A DNA stretch of 64,000 bases from Thermoanaerobaculia bacterium. GTDB taxonomy: Bacteria > Acidobacteriota > Thermoanaerobaculia > Gp7-AA8. A program made the position numbers and the translations under genes. The stretch covers positions 1-64,000 of the forward strand of contig JADGNZ010000023.1 in the NCBI GenBank assembly GCA_017883205.1, read 5' to 3'. Below are positions 18,931 through 27,495 of this stretch, in pieces. Positions within the stretch are counted from its first letter, which is position 1. Each line of letters begins with the position of its first letter. The notes under the pieces are model-generated. The model was not told the DNA's origin. It saw only the letters and a program-made list of their open reading frames with translations, and searched no databases.

Positions 18931-19753
18931 AATGCACCATCACGATCGCTGCGACGAGCGAGCCGCCGAGGAGCAGCGCCATGATGCCTACGCGCCCGCC
19001 CATCAGGAGCACGGTCTTGAACGCGGTCGATGCCGGGCTGTCGCCGTAGAAGCGGCGTTGCGCGAGGAAGAGATAGACGAGCGAGATGCCGTTTGTGGCT
19101 GCGATTGTCACCTTGTACGTCAGCCCGGGCTGGAAACCGGCGACAGCGAAGATGGGCCAGACGAGAACGAGGCTGAGAATATACGAGAAGGCTAGATAAT
19201 GCGCCGCGAAAACGAGGTGCTCGGCGAGATACCGCCGGTGATACAGCACCTTCAGCACGAGACCGAGACCGGCGATGTTCACGAGTTGCAGGAGCGAGTA
19301 GTTCTTGTGCCACCGTTCGTCGATCTTCTGCTCGAGCTCGTCGGCGCTGACGTGAATCCGTTTTGCTTTGTTATCGAGAAGCTTGTGCAACGGCCCCCTG
19401 TCGAACTTCTTCATCGACTTCACTGAGTAAAGCGCCACCGGTGAGTAGGCCGTGAAGGCGACGAACTGCAATGCGAAGAGGACGAGGAACAGCCGCAACG
19501 CCGGAATGTACCGCGACTTGCGCCCAGCGAAATACTCCTGCGTGAGAAAGCCGGGTTTGGCGACCAGATCGCGCAACGTCAGGAAGAGCTTCGAGTCGAC
19601 GTGAGCGATCTCGTGGAAGACCTCGTGCGCGAAGTGAGCGACGCCGAGGTCGTGATGGCCGGGCTGGCGCTCGCCGCAGCGTGCGCAGTAGATGTCCGCG
19701 GCGTCCGCGCCGCAATTCGTGCACGGTTTCGGCGAGGTAGCGGTGTCGGTCAT
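18929..19753 (-). CDS. DUF3667 membrane protein with zinc ribbon
   Basis: A 274-aa protein. The N-terminus has a zinc ribbon, CTNCGADA...YCARCG, followed by the conserved THFAHE-like AHFAHEVFHEIAHVDSK block and four to five membrane segments (about residues 85-270). This is the DUF3667 family, of unknown role. The start MTDTATS at 19753 is chosen because the open frame upstream runs through a family C repeat (19779-19844). Its stop lies at the edge of a family D repeat. Confidence 0.85.
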   Translation of the reverse strand: MTDTATSPKPCTNCGADAADIYCARCGERQPGHHDLGVAHFAHEVFHEIAHVDSKLFLTLRDLVAKPGFLTQEYFAGRKSRYIPALRLFLVLFALQFVAFTAYSPVALYSVKSMKKFDRGPLHKLLDNKAKRIHVSADELEQKIDERWHKNYSLLQLVNIAGLGLVLKVLYHRRYLAEHLVFAAHYLAFSYILSLVLVWPIFAVAGFQPGLTYKVTIAATNGISLVYLFLAQRRFYGDSPASTAFKTVLLMGGRVGIMALLLGGSLVAAIVMVH

Positions 19754-19778
19754 TGATCGGAAGTCTAGAGGAAGTTCT

Positions 19779-19844
19779 ATCCGCAGATGACACAGATGTT
19801 CGCAGATGACGAGAACATCTGCGTTCATCTGCGTCATCTGCGGA
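19779..19844. repeat. Palindromic repeat family C, copy 2
   Basis: Tandem atccgcagatgacacagatg words followed by catctgcgtcatctgcggat. It lies just upstream of the DUF3667 start. Confidence 0.85.
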
Positions 19845-19953
19845 TCGAAACCCCGTTGCATCGGAGGCGGGATTCGGGCTATCTTCCCTCTCCCGTCGAG
19901 GGGAATCATCACGGGATCGGCCCTGTTCGTGGGCTGGTTAGCGAGTCTTTCAC

Positions 19954-20030
19954 AGGCCCTTAGCTCAGTTGGTTAGAGCACCACCTTGACACGGTGGGGG
20001 TCAGCGGTTCGAGTCCGCTAGGGCCTACCA
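19954..20030 (+). tRNA. tRNA-Val (GAC)
   Basis: A full cloverleaf of 77 nt. The 7-bp acceptor stem AGGCCCT/AGGGCCT is perfect, the D arm is GCTC...GAGC, the anticodon stem CCACC/GGTGG holds loop TTGACAC with anticodon GAC, the T arm is AGCGG-TTCGAGT-CCGCT and CCA is encoded. It sits 10 bp from the 3' end of the glycan gene cluster, a classic integration site, but I see no attachment repeat. Confidence 0.97.
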
Positions 20031-20040
20031 ATTCTCTGAC

Positions 20041-20994
20041 TCACGCGAGCTGCGCAACCGTCTCCCGGATCGAGCGCCTCACGGCTTCGTCGCTTCCCAT
20101 CTTCGGGGTCCAACCCAGCGCGGTCATGCGGGATGTGTCGAGGCGGACTTTCGGTACGTCGCCGGGCCAGCCGCGGGAGCCGCCGGTACGGGTGATGGCG
20201 ACGCTCTTCGGGTCGATGCCCATCGCTTCGATCGTCCATTCGGCGATCTGATTCACCGAGGTCCAGTCGGAGACGGCGAGGTTGTAGCAGTTGACGAGGT
20301 CCGTCGCGGTGCGATGACCGAACATCATGCCGTCGAGACAGTCCTGGACGTGCACGTACGGCTTCGACTGCGTGCCGTCGCCGAGGATCTCGAGACGCGT
20401 CGGATCGCGCCGCAGCTTCAGGACGAAATCGTGAATCACGCCATGGGTCGGATAGCCGCCGACGATATTTCCGAACCGGAAGATCCAGCAGCGCATCTGA
20501 TAGCCGGCGGCAAAGGCCGTGATCAGCGTCTCGCAGGCGATCTTGCTGGCCGCGTAGAACGAGATCGGGAAGAGCGGGCCGTAGTTTTCGGGCGTCGGCA
20601 GCACGGTCGGCTCGCCGTAGATCGAGCCGCTGCTGGAGAAGATGAGCTGCTTCGAGCCGGCGACGCGCATCGCTTCGAGCAGGTTGTACGTGACGAGCGT
20701 CCCTCCCTTGAGATCGAAGTCGGTGTAGCTCGTGCCGAAACTGATGTCGCTGTTGGCGGCGAGATGCCAGACGAGCTCGGGGCGCAACCGCTGGAAGAGC
20801 GAGACGACGCGGTCGCGGTCGAGCAGATCGAACTCATGGAACGTGAAGCCGGGCTTTGCCAGCGACCGGGCGACGTATTCGCGCTTGCCGAGGAAAAAGT
20901 TGTCGATGCCATGCACCTCGTGCCCTTCGGCAAGAAGGCGCTCGAGAAGGTTCGTAGCGATGAAGCCGGCCGCGCCGGTGACGACGATTCTCAT
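20041..20994 (-). CDS. NAD-dependent sugar epimerase/dehydratase
   Basis: Extended short-chain dehydrogenase of 317 aa. The Rossmann signature TGAAGFIATN (residues 6-15) binds NAD, and the catalytic set is Ser120-122 with Y147-AAS-K151. The sequence resembles UDP-glucose 4-epimerase and GDP/dTDP-sugar dehydratases that make sugar nucleotides for surface polysaccharides. It is the last gene of a run transcribed from 26866 down. The precise sugar cannot be told from sequence. Confidence 0.9.
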   Translation of the reverse strand: MRIVVTGAAGFIATNLLERLLAEGHEVHGIDNFFLGKREYVARSLAKPGFTFHEFDLLDRDRVVSLFQRLRPELVWHLAANSDISFGTSYTDFDLKGGTLVTYNLLEAMRVAGSKQLIFSSSGSIYGEPTVLPTPENYGPLFPISFYAASKIACETLITAFAAGYQMRCWIFRFGNIVGGYPTHGVIHDFVLKLRRDPTRLEILGDGTQSKPYVHVQDCLDGMMFGHRTATDLVNCYNLAVSDWTSVNQIAEWTIEAMGIDPKSVAITRTGGSRGWPGDVPKVRLDTSRMTALGWTPKMGSDEAVRRSIRETVAQLA

Positions 20995-21063
20995 GGTGTA
21001 GTGAACGTAGATTAGCCGATTGGCGTGCTAGAGATCAGAGATTCGTCAGTCGTCGCGCTGACG

Positions 21064-21184
21064 GCGGCGGGACGCCGCCGGGCCAGCCGGCGAGGACGCC
21101 AGCGTTCCATCCGCGATGAATGACGTTCAAGTGCCAGCGGAACGCTGGCGTCCCGCCGGCTGGCTTGGCGTTGTCTCGCCGCCG
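21064..21184. repeat. Palindromic repeat family F, copy 1
   Basis: Long imperfect palindrome: gccagccggcgaggacgcca gcgttcc on the left and ggaacgctggcgtcc cgccggctggc on the right. A closely matching copy is at 43933-44053. It separates the epimerase start from the nucleotidyltransferase end; a 295-bp gap with no gene. Confidence 0.88.
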
Positions 21185-21289
21185 TTACCCGCGACGGAGC
21201 ACCAACCGCAGATCCTGCCCGCCGAAGACACTCGCGTTCAGGGCATCATCGACAACGTGGCGCACGTCGTCGGCCTGATCCACTAATCT

Positions 21290-21979
21290 CTAATCCACTG
21301 ATCTCTGCTTCTCCAACGCCGCCCGCGTCCGCGCAAGCTCCTCCGGCGTGCCGATGTCGAAGAAGTCGAGATCTACGATCTCGGCGGCGAGACGGCGTTC
21401 CGCGGCAAGCAGCGGAAAGATCGTCTCCTCGAAAGAGCAGGCCCCGTGCTGAGGAAGGAGATCGATCACGCTCGACGGCATGATCGAAAAGCCGGCGTCG
21501 ATAAAGGGTAGTTCGGGCGCTTTCTTGTCGAAGCGGATCACCCGTCCCCCTTCGACCTCGGCGTTCCCGACGTTCTGGCGCGGATAGACGGCCAGGCATG
21601 GCTCGTCGTGCGCGGCCACGAAACGGTCGTAGTCAAAGTAGCGAAGGACATCGCCGTACGTCATCACGAAGTGCTCGCCGAGGAGTGCGCGGGCGTCGCG
21701 AATGGCCCCACCGGTGCCGAGCGGCTCGGTCTCGCGGCTGTAGGCGATACGAACGCCGAACGCAGTGCCGTCACCAAAGTGCGCTTCGACCGCGTCCGCG
21801 CGATAACCGGTGAGGAGCACGATGTCGCGCAATCCGCATCGCGCAAACGAATCGATCACGCGCTCGAGATACGGCCGGCCGGCGATATTGATCATTGGCT
21901 TGGGAACGTCCCGGGTGAGGTCTCCGAGACGCGTGCCGAAGCCTCCGGCGAGGATGGCGATTGTGACGTGGCGGTTCAT
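21290..21979 (-). CDS. Sugar-phosphate nucleotidyltransferase
   Basis: A 229-aa enzyme of the NTP-transferase family. The signature LAGGFGTRLGDLTRDVPKPM (residues 10-29) binds the nucleotide, GTGGAI and a YGDVL motif follow, and FDIGTPEEL closes the domain. It resembles the D-glycero-D-manno-heptose 1-phosphate guanylyltransferase (HddC) group, so it probably makes an activated sugar for the cluster. Located between the epimerase and a glycosyltransferase on the same strand. Confidence 0.88.
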   Translation of the reverse strand: MNRHVTIAILAGGFGTRLGDLTRDVPKPMINIAGRPYLERVIDSFARCGLRDIVLLTGYRADAVEAHFGDGTAFGVRIAYSRETEPLGTGGAIRDARALLGEHFVMTYGDVLRYFDYDRFVAAHDEPCLAVYPRQNVGNAEVEGGRVIRFDKKAPELPFIDAGFSIMPSSVIDLLPQHGACSFEETIFPLLAAERRLAAEIVDLDFFDIGTPEELARTRAALEKQRSVD

Positions 21980-21997
21980 AGATCTTCATTCAAAATC

Positions 21998-22054
21998 ACC
22001 ACAGAGACACAGAGAACACAGAGGATTTCTCTGTGCTCTCTGTGTCTCTGTGGT
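21998..22054. repeat. Palindromic repeat family A, copy 2
   Basis: ACCACAGAGACACAGAGAAC followed after a short loop by the complement ending CTCTGTGGT. Nearly perfect stem of about 26 bp. Confidence 0.92.
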
Positions 22055-22064
22055 GAAAAACTCA

Positions 22065-22727
22065 TCATTTGCCAACTCGGCGCGCACGCCACAGTCTCTT
22101 AAACGTCCATTTCGTCGAGTTCCAGCGTTGCAACGTCGACGCGCCGATCCGGTCGCGGTATTCAATCGGGATCTCTTTGATGCGGAAGCCCATCCGGTAT
22201 GGGATGACGAGCATGTCCACAGGCAACGCAGGGCCGTTCGGATTCCACTGCACTTTCTCGATCATCGATTTGCGGTATGCGCGCATGCCGCTGTGGACGT
22301 CGGTGGTGCGGATGCCATGCAGCAGCCGCGCGGTCCAGGCGAATACGCGGTTGGCGAGGTAGTTCGCGAACGGCATCGCTTTCGGACGCGTGGCCAGCCG
22401 AGTGGCGTTGACGAGGTCGTAGCCTTCATCGATCAGCGCGACGAGCGTTGGAATCGTCTCGACGGGATAGGTGTCATCGCAATCGAGGGTGATGACGATG
22501 TCGCCGGCGGCATCGCGAACGGCGCGGTCCATGGCCGGGCCGTAGCCCTTCGGCGGGAATTGCTTGAACACGCGGCAGCCCATCTCCGTGGCAATTTCGG
22601 CGGTACGGTCGCGGCTCGAGTCGACGAGAAAGATCTCCGCGTCGGGCGCGACGCGTCGAATGTCCTGAACGACCTTCGCGACGGCGCGCTCCTCGTTGAG
22701 CGTGATCATGGAGATGGTGAGTTTCAT
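22065..22727 (-). CDS. Family 2 glycosyltransferase
   Basis: A 220-aa GT-A fold enzyme. The start MKLTISMITLNEE, the VDSSRDRTAEIA segment and the metal-binding D82-C-D84 are typical of family 2, in the group close to dolichol-phosphate mannosyltransferases. No C-terminal membrane segment is seen. It would transfer a sugar from a nucleotide donor to a lipid carrier or growing glycan. Part of the cluster; family A and D repeats flank it. Confidence 0.9.
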   Translation of the reverse strand: MKLTISMITLNEERAVAKVVQDIRRVAPDAEIFLVDSSRDRTAEIATEMGCRVFKQFPPKGYGPAMDRAVRDAAGDIVITLDCDDTYPVETIPTLVALIDEGYDLVNATRLATRPKAMPFANYLANRVFAWTARLLHGIRTTDVHSGMRAYRKSMIEKVQWNPNGPALPVDMLVIPYRMGFRIKEIPIEYRDRIGASTLQRWNSTKWTFKRLWRARRVGK

Positions 22728-22731
22728 GTCA

Positions 22732-22807
22732 AATCAGAGACAAGAGACGAGAGATCAAAGATCAGATCAGAAACCTCCTGATCGCTGATCTCTTATCACT
22801 GATCTCT
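22732..22807. repeat. Palindromic repeat family D, copy 2
   Basis: Words agagacaagagacgagagat and agatcagatcag with complementary gatctcttatcactgatctc. It overlaps the last codons of the methyltransferase gene that ends at 22796. Confidence 0.85.
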
Positions 22808-23548
22808 CCGCTCCCCCTCGAAAATCATCTGAAACGCCAGCGCGCCGGGCCAGACGCTGGCCGCCGCCCGCTCGATCGGGTAGATCGTTCGTAGATAGAG
22901 TTTGTACGGTTTCGATTCGAGAAGCGACGACGGATCGTGCGACGACGCTGCGCCGCCGCCGAGGAGCTTCTTTACCAGAGGGACGAAAGGGCGCACGAGG
23001 CCGGGATTGTATGTTCGACGGACGATTTTCAGTCCGGCTTGCTCGATCATCTCCCTTGCTGAACGCCGCGTGAAGAATCGAAGGTGAGTGTGATCGAGGA
23101 CGCCGGTCTCTTCATAGCGAAACCGTCCGGCGAGTAAATTGAGCCGCACGGACCAGAGGCCGACGTTTGGCAACGAGACGATGACGCTACCGCCTTCCTT
23201 CAACAGATCGAGATAGCCGCGCAGGATGCCGATGGGCCAGGCCAGATGTTCGAGGACGTCGGCGAAGATGATGACGTCGAAGCGGCGGTCTGCGAGCGCG
23301 TTCTTTACGGCGTCGAGTTGCTGTAGGTCGGCGTGGACGATGTCGCTCACGCGCGTACGCGCGACCGCCACGGCCTCAGCGCTCGACTCGATCCCCGTCA
23401 CGCGGTTGCCGAGCGCGGCGATGTGCTGCGAAGTTGTGGCAAAGCCGCAACCGACATCGAGTACTTCGAGGTCCTTGCGGCTGTCCCATAGGCGCAATAA
23501 GCCCCAGTTAACGTCCTCGAAGTACTGGTAGGTTTCTGATTCGTACAT
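22796..23548 (-). CDS. SAM-dependent class I methyltransferase
   Basis: A 250-aa methyltransferase: motif I VLDVGCGFATTSQH (about 35-48), a DVLEHL motif and GGSVIVSLPNVGLW. These match the Methyltransf_23 type, frequent in O-antigen and sugar-modification clusters. The gene starts only 5 bp after the stop of the FAD gene, so the two are translationally linked. Substrate unknown, probably a glycan intermediate. Confidence 0.88.
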   Translation of the reverse strand: MYESETYQYFEDVNWGLLRLWDSRKDLEVLDVGCGFATTSQHIAALGNRVTGIESSAEAVAVARTRVSDIVHADLQQLDAVKNALADRRFDVIIFADVLEHLAWPIGILRGYLDLLKEGGSVIVSLPNVGLWSVRLNLLAGRFRYEETGVLDHTHLRFFTRRSAREMIEQAGLKIVRRTYNPGLVRPFVPLVKKLLGGGAASSHDPSSLLESKPYKLYLRTIYPIERAAASVWPGALAFQMIFEGERRDQ

Positions 23549-23553
23549 TGGTT

Positions 23554-24909
23554 TTATCTGGTTGGATCTGCGTCATCTGCGGACCAGCTTTTATCCGCAG
23601 ATGACGCAGATGAACGCAGATGGGACGCCAGCGCAATCGCTCGCTCAATGCAGACATCGCTATTGATGTAATCGAACTGTGCAAATCGCCCGAGCAGATG
23701 CAAGCCGGTTGCGGCGACAGTGTTGCGCATGGCGGTGACGTTGGCGCGGTAATCGAGATCGTAGACCGGGTAGCCGTACTGAAAACGCACCGCCTTTTGG
23801 TAGACGATCGTCGATGGATCGACGAGGCCGGTGCGGGCGAGCTCGGCGATCGTCCGTTCGATGATCTGCTCGTCCGGCATCTCCCATATGCCGTCGCGTC
23901 CTTCATTGGTCGTAATTTCGGCCATGACGGACGAGGAGCCGGCCGGAACGCAATGCTCGCTGAAGGCTTTCGGAAACGAGAGGCGGTGAAAGAGGAGGTC
24001 GGGATCGGGGACGTAGAGCGCCGTGTAGGGATAGCCGCGGTCCTCATTGCAGCCGATGAGAACATTGATCAGCGAGTTGTAACGCAGCGACGCGACGAGA
24101 CGGTGCACCTCGTCGGGCGCATCAGTCCACACCTTCAACAATTCATGAATCGGCAGCGTGGAGACGAGCGTGTCGTACGTTCGCTCTTCGCCGTCTGAGG
24201 AAGTCACGCGCCACTGTTTGCCGTCGCGCGCGACCGCGGCCACGCGCCAGTTTGTGCGCAGTTGGCCGCGCACCTTTGAAGCGAATGCATGAACCAGCGA
24301 TTCGTACCCGCCATCGACTGGATAGTAGAAATGCAACTGGTGCAAATACCCCTCGGTCGAAATACCGATCGACGACTTGAGCACGTCCTCCATCGGCGGC
24401 TTCGGGATACGTTCGACGAACTCCAGTCCGAGCTTTGTCGCGGGATAGTTCCAGATCTTCTCGTTGTACGGGATGAAGTACTTCTCCGAGATGCCGGCGC
24501 CGAAGGTCTTGTACGACCACTCGGCGAGGTTTGCCGGCACGTTATCGGCGTGCGGATTGACGATGTAGCCGTAGATACATTCGAAGTTGTCCTGCGGCGG
24601 CAGCGCGGCCAGGTCGTTCTCGAATGGATACTTCACCAGCCGTCCCTTGAACCAGATCTTGTTCTCGCGGCGGCGCTGATGAACGTTCTCGCCGAGCGTG
24701 GCGACCATCAGGTTTAGCACCTCTTTGTTCTTGCTGAACATGATGTGCGGCCCGGCAGCGTCGAACGTGAAGCCGTCTTCGACGATCGTGCCGCACAGCC
24801 CGCCGATGCGCGATCGTTTCTCGACGACCTCGACGTCTTCGCCGAGGTGTGCCGCAAGGGAGACGCCGGAGATGCCGCCGCCGAGGATGCCGATGGAGTG
24901 ATGGGTCAT
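23554..24909 (-). CDS. FAD-dependent oxidoreductase, UDP-galactopyranose mutase-like
   Basis: A 451-aa flavoprotein. The dinucleotide motif GILGGGISG and EKRSRIGGLCGT (residues 7-42) bind FAD; the AAGPHIMFSKNK block and a KYPFENDL segment resemble UDP-galactopyranose mutase and protoporphyrinogen-oxidase-like proteins of glycan clusters. Translation into a family C repeat gives the last 20 or so residues (from about LRSSASSAD), so the natural C-terminus is altered or extended. Reaction inferred from family and neighbours. Confidence 0.8.
   Translation of the reverse strand: MTHHSIGILGGGISGVSLAAHLGEDVEVVEKRSRIGGLCGTIVEDGFTFDAAGPHIMFSKNKEVLNLMVATLGENVHQRRRENKIWFKGRLVKYPFENDLAALPPQDNFECIYGYIVNPHADNVPANLAEWSYKTFGAGISEKYFIPYNEKIWNYPATKLGLEFVERIPKPPMEDVLKSSIGISTEGYLHQLHFYYPVDGGYESLVHAFASKVRGQLRTNWRVAAVARDGKQWRVTSSDGEERTYDTLVSTLPIHELLKVWTDAPDEVHRLVASLRYNSLINVLIGCNEDRGYPYTALYVPDPDLLFHRLSFPKAFSEHCVPAGSSSVMAEITTNEGRDGIWEMPDEQIIERTIAELARTGLVDPSTIVYQKAVRFQYGYPVYDLDYRANVTAMRNTVAATGLHLLGRFAQFDYINSDVCIERAIALASHLRSSASSADKSWSADDADPTR
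23564..23622. repeat. Palindromic repeat family C, copy 3 (inside coding end)
   Basis: ggatctgcgtcatctgcgga, a short loop, then tccgcagatgacgcagatg. It lies within the 3' end of the flavoprotein gene and supplies its stop region. Confidence 0.85.
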
Positions 24910-24949
24910 GAGGTGCCGGGCCGCGTATTGTAGCGGACGCGGTTATGCC

Positions 24950-26866
24950 TCATCGCCGGCACGGCTCGCGCGTTTGCATCGCATCCGTTCCTCTCGCGAT
25001 CTGGCGCAGCACGGCGAGGTCGGGGACGTGCCACTGCGGCGGTTCGGACGCTTCGAGCTTGACGCCGCGTACCGGCTGACAAAACGCGACGTCGTTCTGC
25101 GCGCCGATGAGCATGATGCCGAGCGGTTGCGGTTCGTGTGAGATCGCGTCGAGGCGCTGCCCTCGGCGAAGCATGAGCGTGTTGGATGGCGCGATAGGCG
25201 CACCGTCGACGAGCCAGTCGACACGCGCGCCGCGATCGGCGGCCGACGGCGGATGGATGCCCGACCACGAAGGGCCATCGAAATGGAACGGATCCCGAAA
25301 CCAGGGATGCGATGCCAGGCGCGCCGACGCGTAGACGTCGTACGTGCCGTCGGCAAGAACGATCCAACGCGCCGCGGGAGTTGCCGGCGCGACGCGGGCG
25401 CTCATGCCCGGCAACCAGATCTCGCGCCAGAGCGGCAAGTAATGCGTGAGGATGAATCCGGCGAACGGACGGTGCAGCGTCAGCCAGTTGTCGACGGTGT
25501 AGTCGGCGATGACCTCGGCGGGCGGATCGCGGAGAACATCCTCGATTCGGTACGGCTCGAAGTAGCCGTGCGCCTCCATGACGAACACGTTCGCGCGCAA
25601 GAACCAGTAGCGATAGGACGGCTCGTGGTGCAGCACCCAGCCGGCACCGTCCCACACTTTGGCGCCAGCGGGGATGCGGCGATCGGCCTCGCGCATGATG
25701 AAGTCCTCGTACTGCATGTCGGCCTCTTTGCCGCGGAAGACCGCGGCCGCGATGTTGACCGCGGCGGCGACGATGATGAGGGCGACAAGAGCGCGACGCC
25801 GCGCCGTCGACGTGACCAGCCGATCGATCTCGATGGCGGCGAGTGGAACCATCAGCAGTGCGACGATCTCGAGGTGGTAGTTGTAGACGTACTTCATCGC
25901 AGCGATGAAGAGGAGGTTCGTGACCTGGAGAAAGGCCAGGAAGAGCTCGTCGCCCGGCGCACGGAAGCCGCGATAGAGCGCGCGGACGACGCCAATTCCT
26001 CCGATTACGAGGATGGCGATGCCGCCCGGATCGGCGAGGGAGAGTTGAAAATTCGGAACGGCATCGATGAGCCGGATGCCGAACGGCGCGGCGATGCGAT
26101 GAACGAACATCCACTCGACACCGGGCGCGAATCGATCGGCGAGAAAGTTGTCGATCCAGAGCCGCTGCCAGGCGATGCGCGCGGAATGGGTTGCCGCGAA
26201 GTAGACCGCGGCCGGGACGAAGGCCGCAGCAGCGCCGACGAAGCTCCAGTTCGCGCGGGTGTTGCCGCCCCAGGTGCGCTCGCGGGTGCGCACGACGCGC
26301 ACGAGCAGCAGCGTCACGACGGCCAGCGGGCCGAGTCGAAGATTGGCGAGACCGGCCAGGCAGAGGAAAGCGCCGCCGAGGAAGGCGAAGCGGCGTCCGT
26401 CGCCGAGGCGCTGGAGACAGGCGATGGCGGCGATGTAGACAACGCACCCGAGAACGTCGACGCGGTACTCGACCGCGGGCAGCATGAAGAGCGTGCTGCA
26501 GAGGACGAGCGTCGCCGCACTCCATGTGGCGAAACTGGAAGTGCCCGCGCGGCGCATCCAGCCCCAAAGCAGGACGAACGCAGCGATCCAGAGCGGCAGT
26601 TGCGCCCAGCGCATCAGGATGATCGCGCTCGCTCCGGGGCTGTTCGTAAGCGCCGTCACTGGAGCGAAGAGGAACCACTGCAGCGGTGTGTGGTGCTCCC
26701 AGAAATCGCGATACGGCACCAGGCCACGCCACACCCAGTCCGTCGCGCGGAAGAACTCGATCTCATCCCAGACGAGCGGATGGAGTCCCTGTAGTTGCAG
26801 TAACCGGGCGGCGATGGCCAGGAGCGCGATGATCGGGAGAAGCGCGGTTCCGCGCTCGGTTTTCAT
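24950..26866 (-). CDS. GT39-like membrane glycosyltransferase (GT-C fold)
   Basis: A 638-aa integral membrane protein with about 10-12 membrane segments in the first 400 residues. The early loop has DEIEFFRATDWVWRG and DFWEHHTPLQW, the acidic/His pattern of ArnT/PMT-type transferases that use lipid-linked sugar donors. The C-terminal domain (about 400-638) is outside the membrane. First gene of the cluster, so probably transfers or modifies the finished glycan at the cell surface. No close family name can be given. Confidence 0.82.
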   Translation of the reverse strand: MKTERGTALLPIIALLAIAARLLQLQGLHPLVWDEIEFFRATDWVWRGLVPYRDFWEHHTPLQWFLFAPVTALTNSPGASAIILMRWAQLPLWIAAFVLLWGWMRRAGTSSFATWSAATLVLCSTLFMLPAVEYRVDVLGCVVYIAAIACLQRLGDGRRFAFLGGAFLCLAGLANLRLGPLAVVTLLLVRVVRTRERTWGGNTRANWSFVGAAAAFVPAAVYFAATHSARIAWQRLWIDNFLADRFAPGVEWMFVHRIAAPFGIRLIDAVPNFQLSLADPGGIAILVIGGIGVVRALYRGFRAPGDELFLAFLQVTNLLFIAAMKYVYNYHLEIVALLMVPLAAIEIDRLVTSTARRRALVALIIVAAAVNIAAAVFRGKEADMQYEDFIMREADRRIPAGAKVWDGAGWVLHHEPSYRYWFLRANVFVMEAHGYFEPYRIEDVLRDPPAEVIADYTVDNWLTLHRPFAGFILTHYLPLWREIWLPGMSARVAPATPAARWIVLADGTYDVYASARLASHPWFRDPFHFDGPSWSGIHPPSAADRGARVDWLVDGAPIAPSNTLMLRRGQRLDAISHEPQPLGIMLIGAQNDVAFCQPVRGVKLEASEPPQWHVPDLAVLRQIARGTDAMQTREPCRR

Positions 26867-26942
26867 TGGCGCGGGATGAGGTCAAGACCCGAAGGGGGCG
26901 CGGCAAACGCGCGCCCCGATGGGTCGTTCCGCTGTGGAGTGG

Positions 26943-27209
26943 TCAGATCTTCTTTGCGGCGCGCTTCAGCGATTTCGAGCCGGCCATGAGCGCGTCTTTG
27001 GTCATCGACTTGGCCTGCTTCACGCCTTTGGCGACCTGCTTCTTGACGGCCTTCTTGGCCTGCTCGACCTTCGGCGCAGCCGCCTTCTTCATCGCCTTCA
27101 GCTTCGGAGCCGCGGCTTTGCTTACCTTTTTGTACGCCTGTCCGCCGGCCTCGACGACTGTGTCCGCTGCTTTCTTTGCAGCCTTCTGAACGTCTTTCTT
27201 CTTGATCAT
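26943..27209 (-). CDS. Small Lys/Ala-rich histone H1-like protein
   Basis: An 88-aa protein with roughly 28 Lys and 20 Ala residues and almost no aromatic residues: repeated KKAA, KAAAPK and AKKAVKKQ units, the C-terminal-tail type of eukaryotic H1 and bacterial H1-like proteins. It probably binds DNA non-specifically or compacts it. AGGAGG lies just upstream of the ATG. It stands alone between the glycan cluster and the DUF4331 gene. Annotated by composition only; homologs would need to be checked. Confidence 0.7.
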   Translation of the reverse strand: MIKKKDVQKAAKKAADTVVEAGGQAYKKVSKAAAPKLKAMKKAAAPKVEQAKKAVKKQVAKGVKQAKSMTKDALMAGSKSLKRAAKKI

Positions 27210-27300
27210 GGGAGTGCCCTCCTTTGTTGATGGGTAGCTACCTTAGCACTGCCCCGTTCCAATCCGGAAGCGCGCAGCGTACTGCGGAAAGAAAAATGCT

Positions 27301-27360
27301 TCACGCGGAGGCGCGGAGCTCACGGAGAAAACCCCCGCGTCCTCCGCGTCTCCGCGTGAA
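27301..27360. repeat. Palindromic repeat family B, copy 1
   Basis: tcacgcggaggcgcggag with the complement ctccgcgtctccgcgtgaa. A full copy is at 42351-42413; half copies are at 55523 and 59641. Confidence 0.88.
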
Positions 27361-27495
27361 ACCGTTCTCCGTCCCGTCACGCGACGTTTCTGATGGTTCC
27401 GCACCTTTTTGCTTTGCTCGATACGTCTGCTTTGCGTTTCGCAACGTAGACCTTCTCGAACCACGGAAAGGGATCCGTGGAGCAAAGGAGAACCG

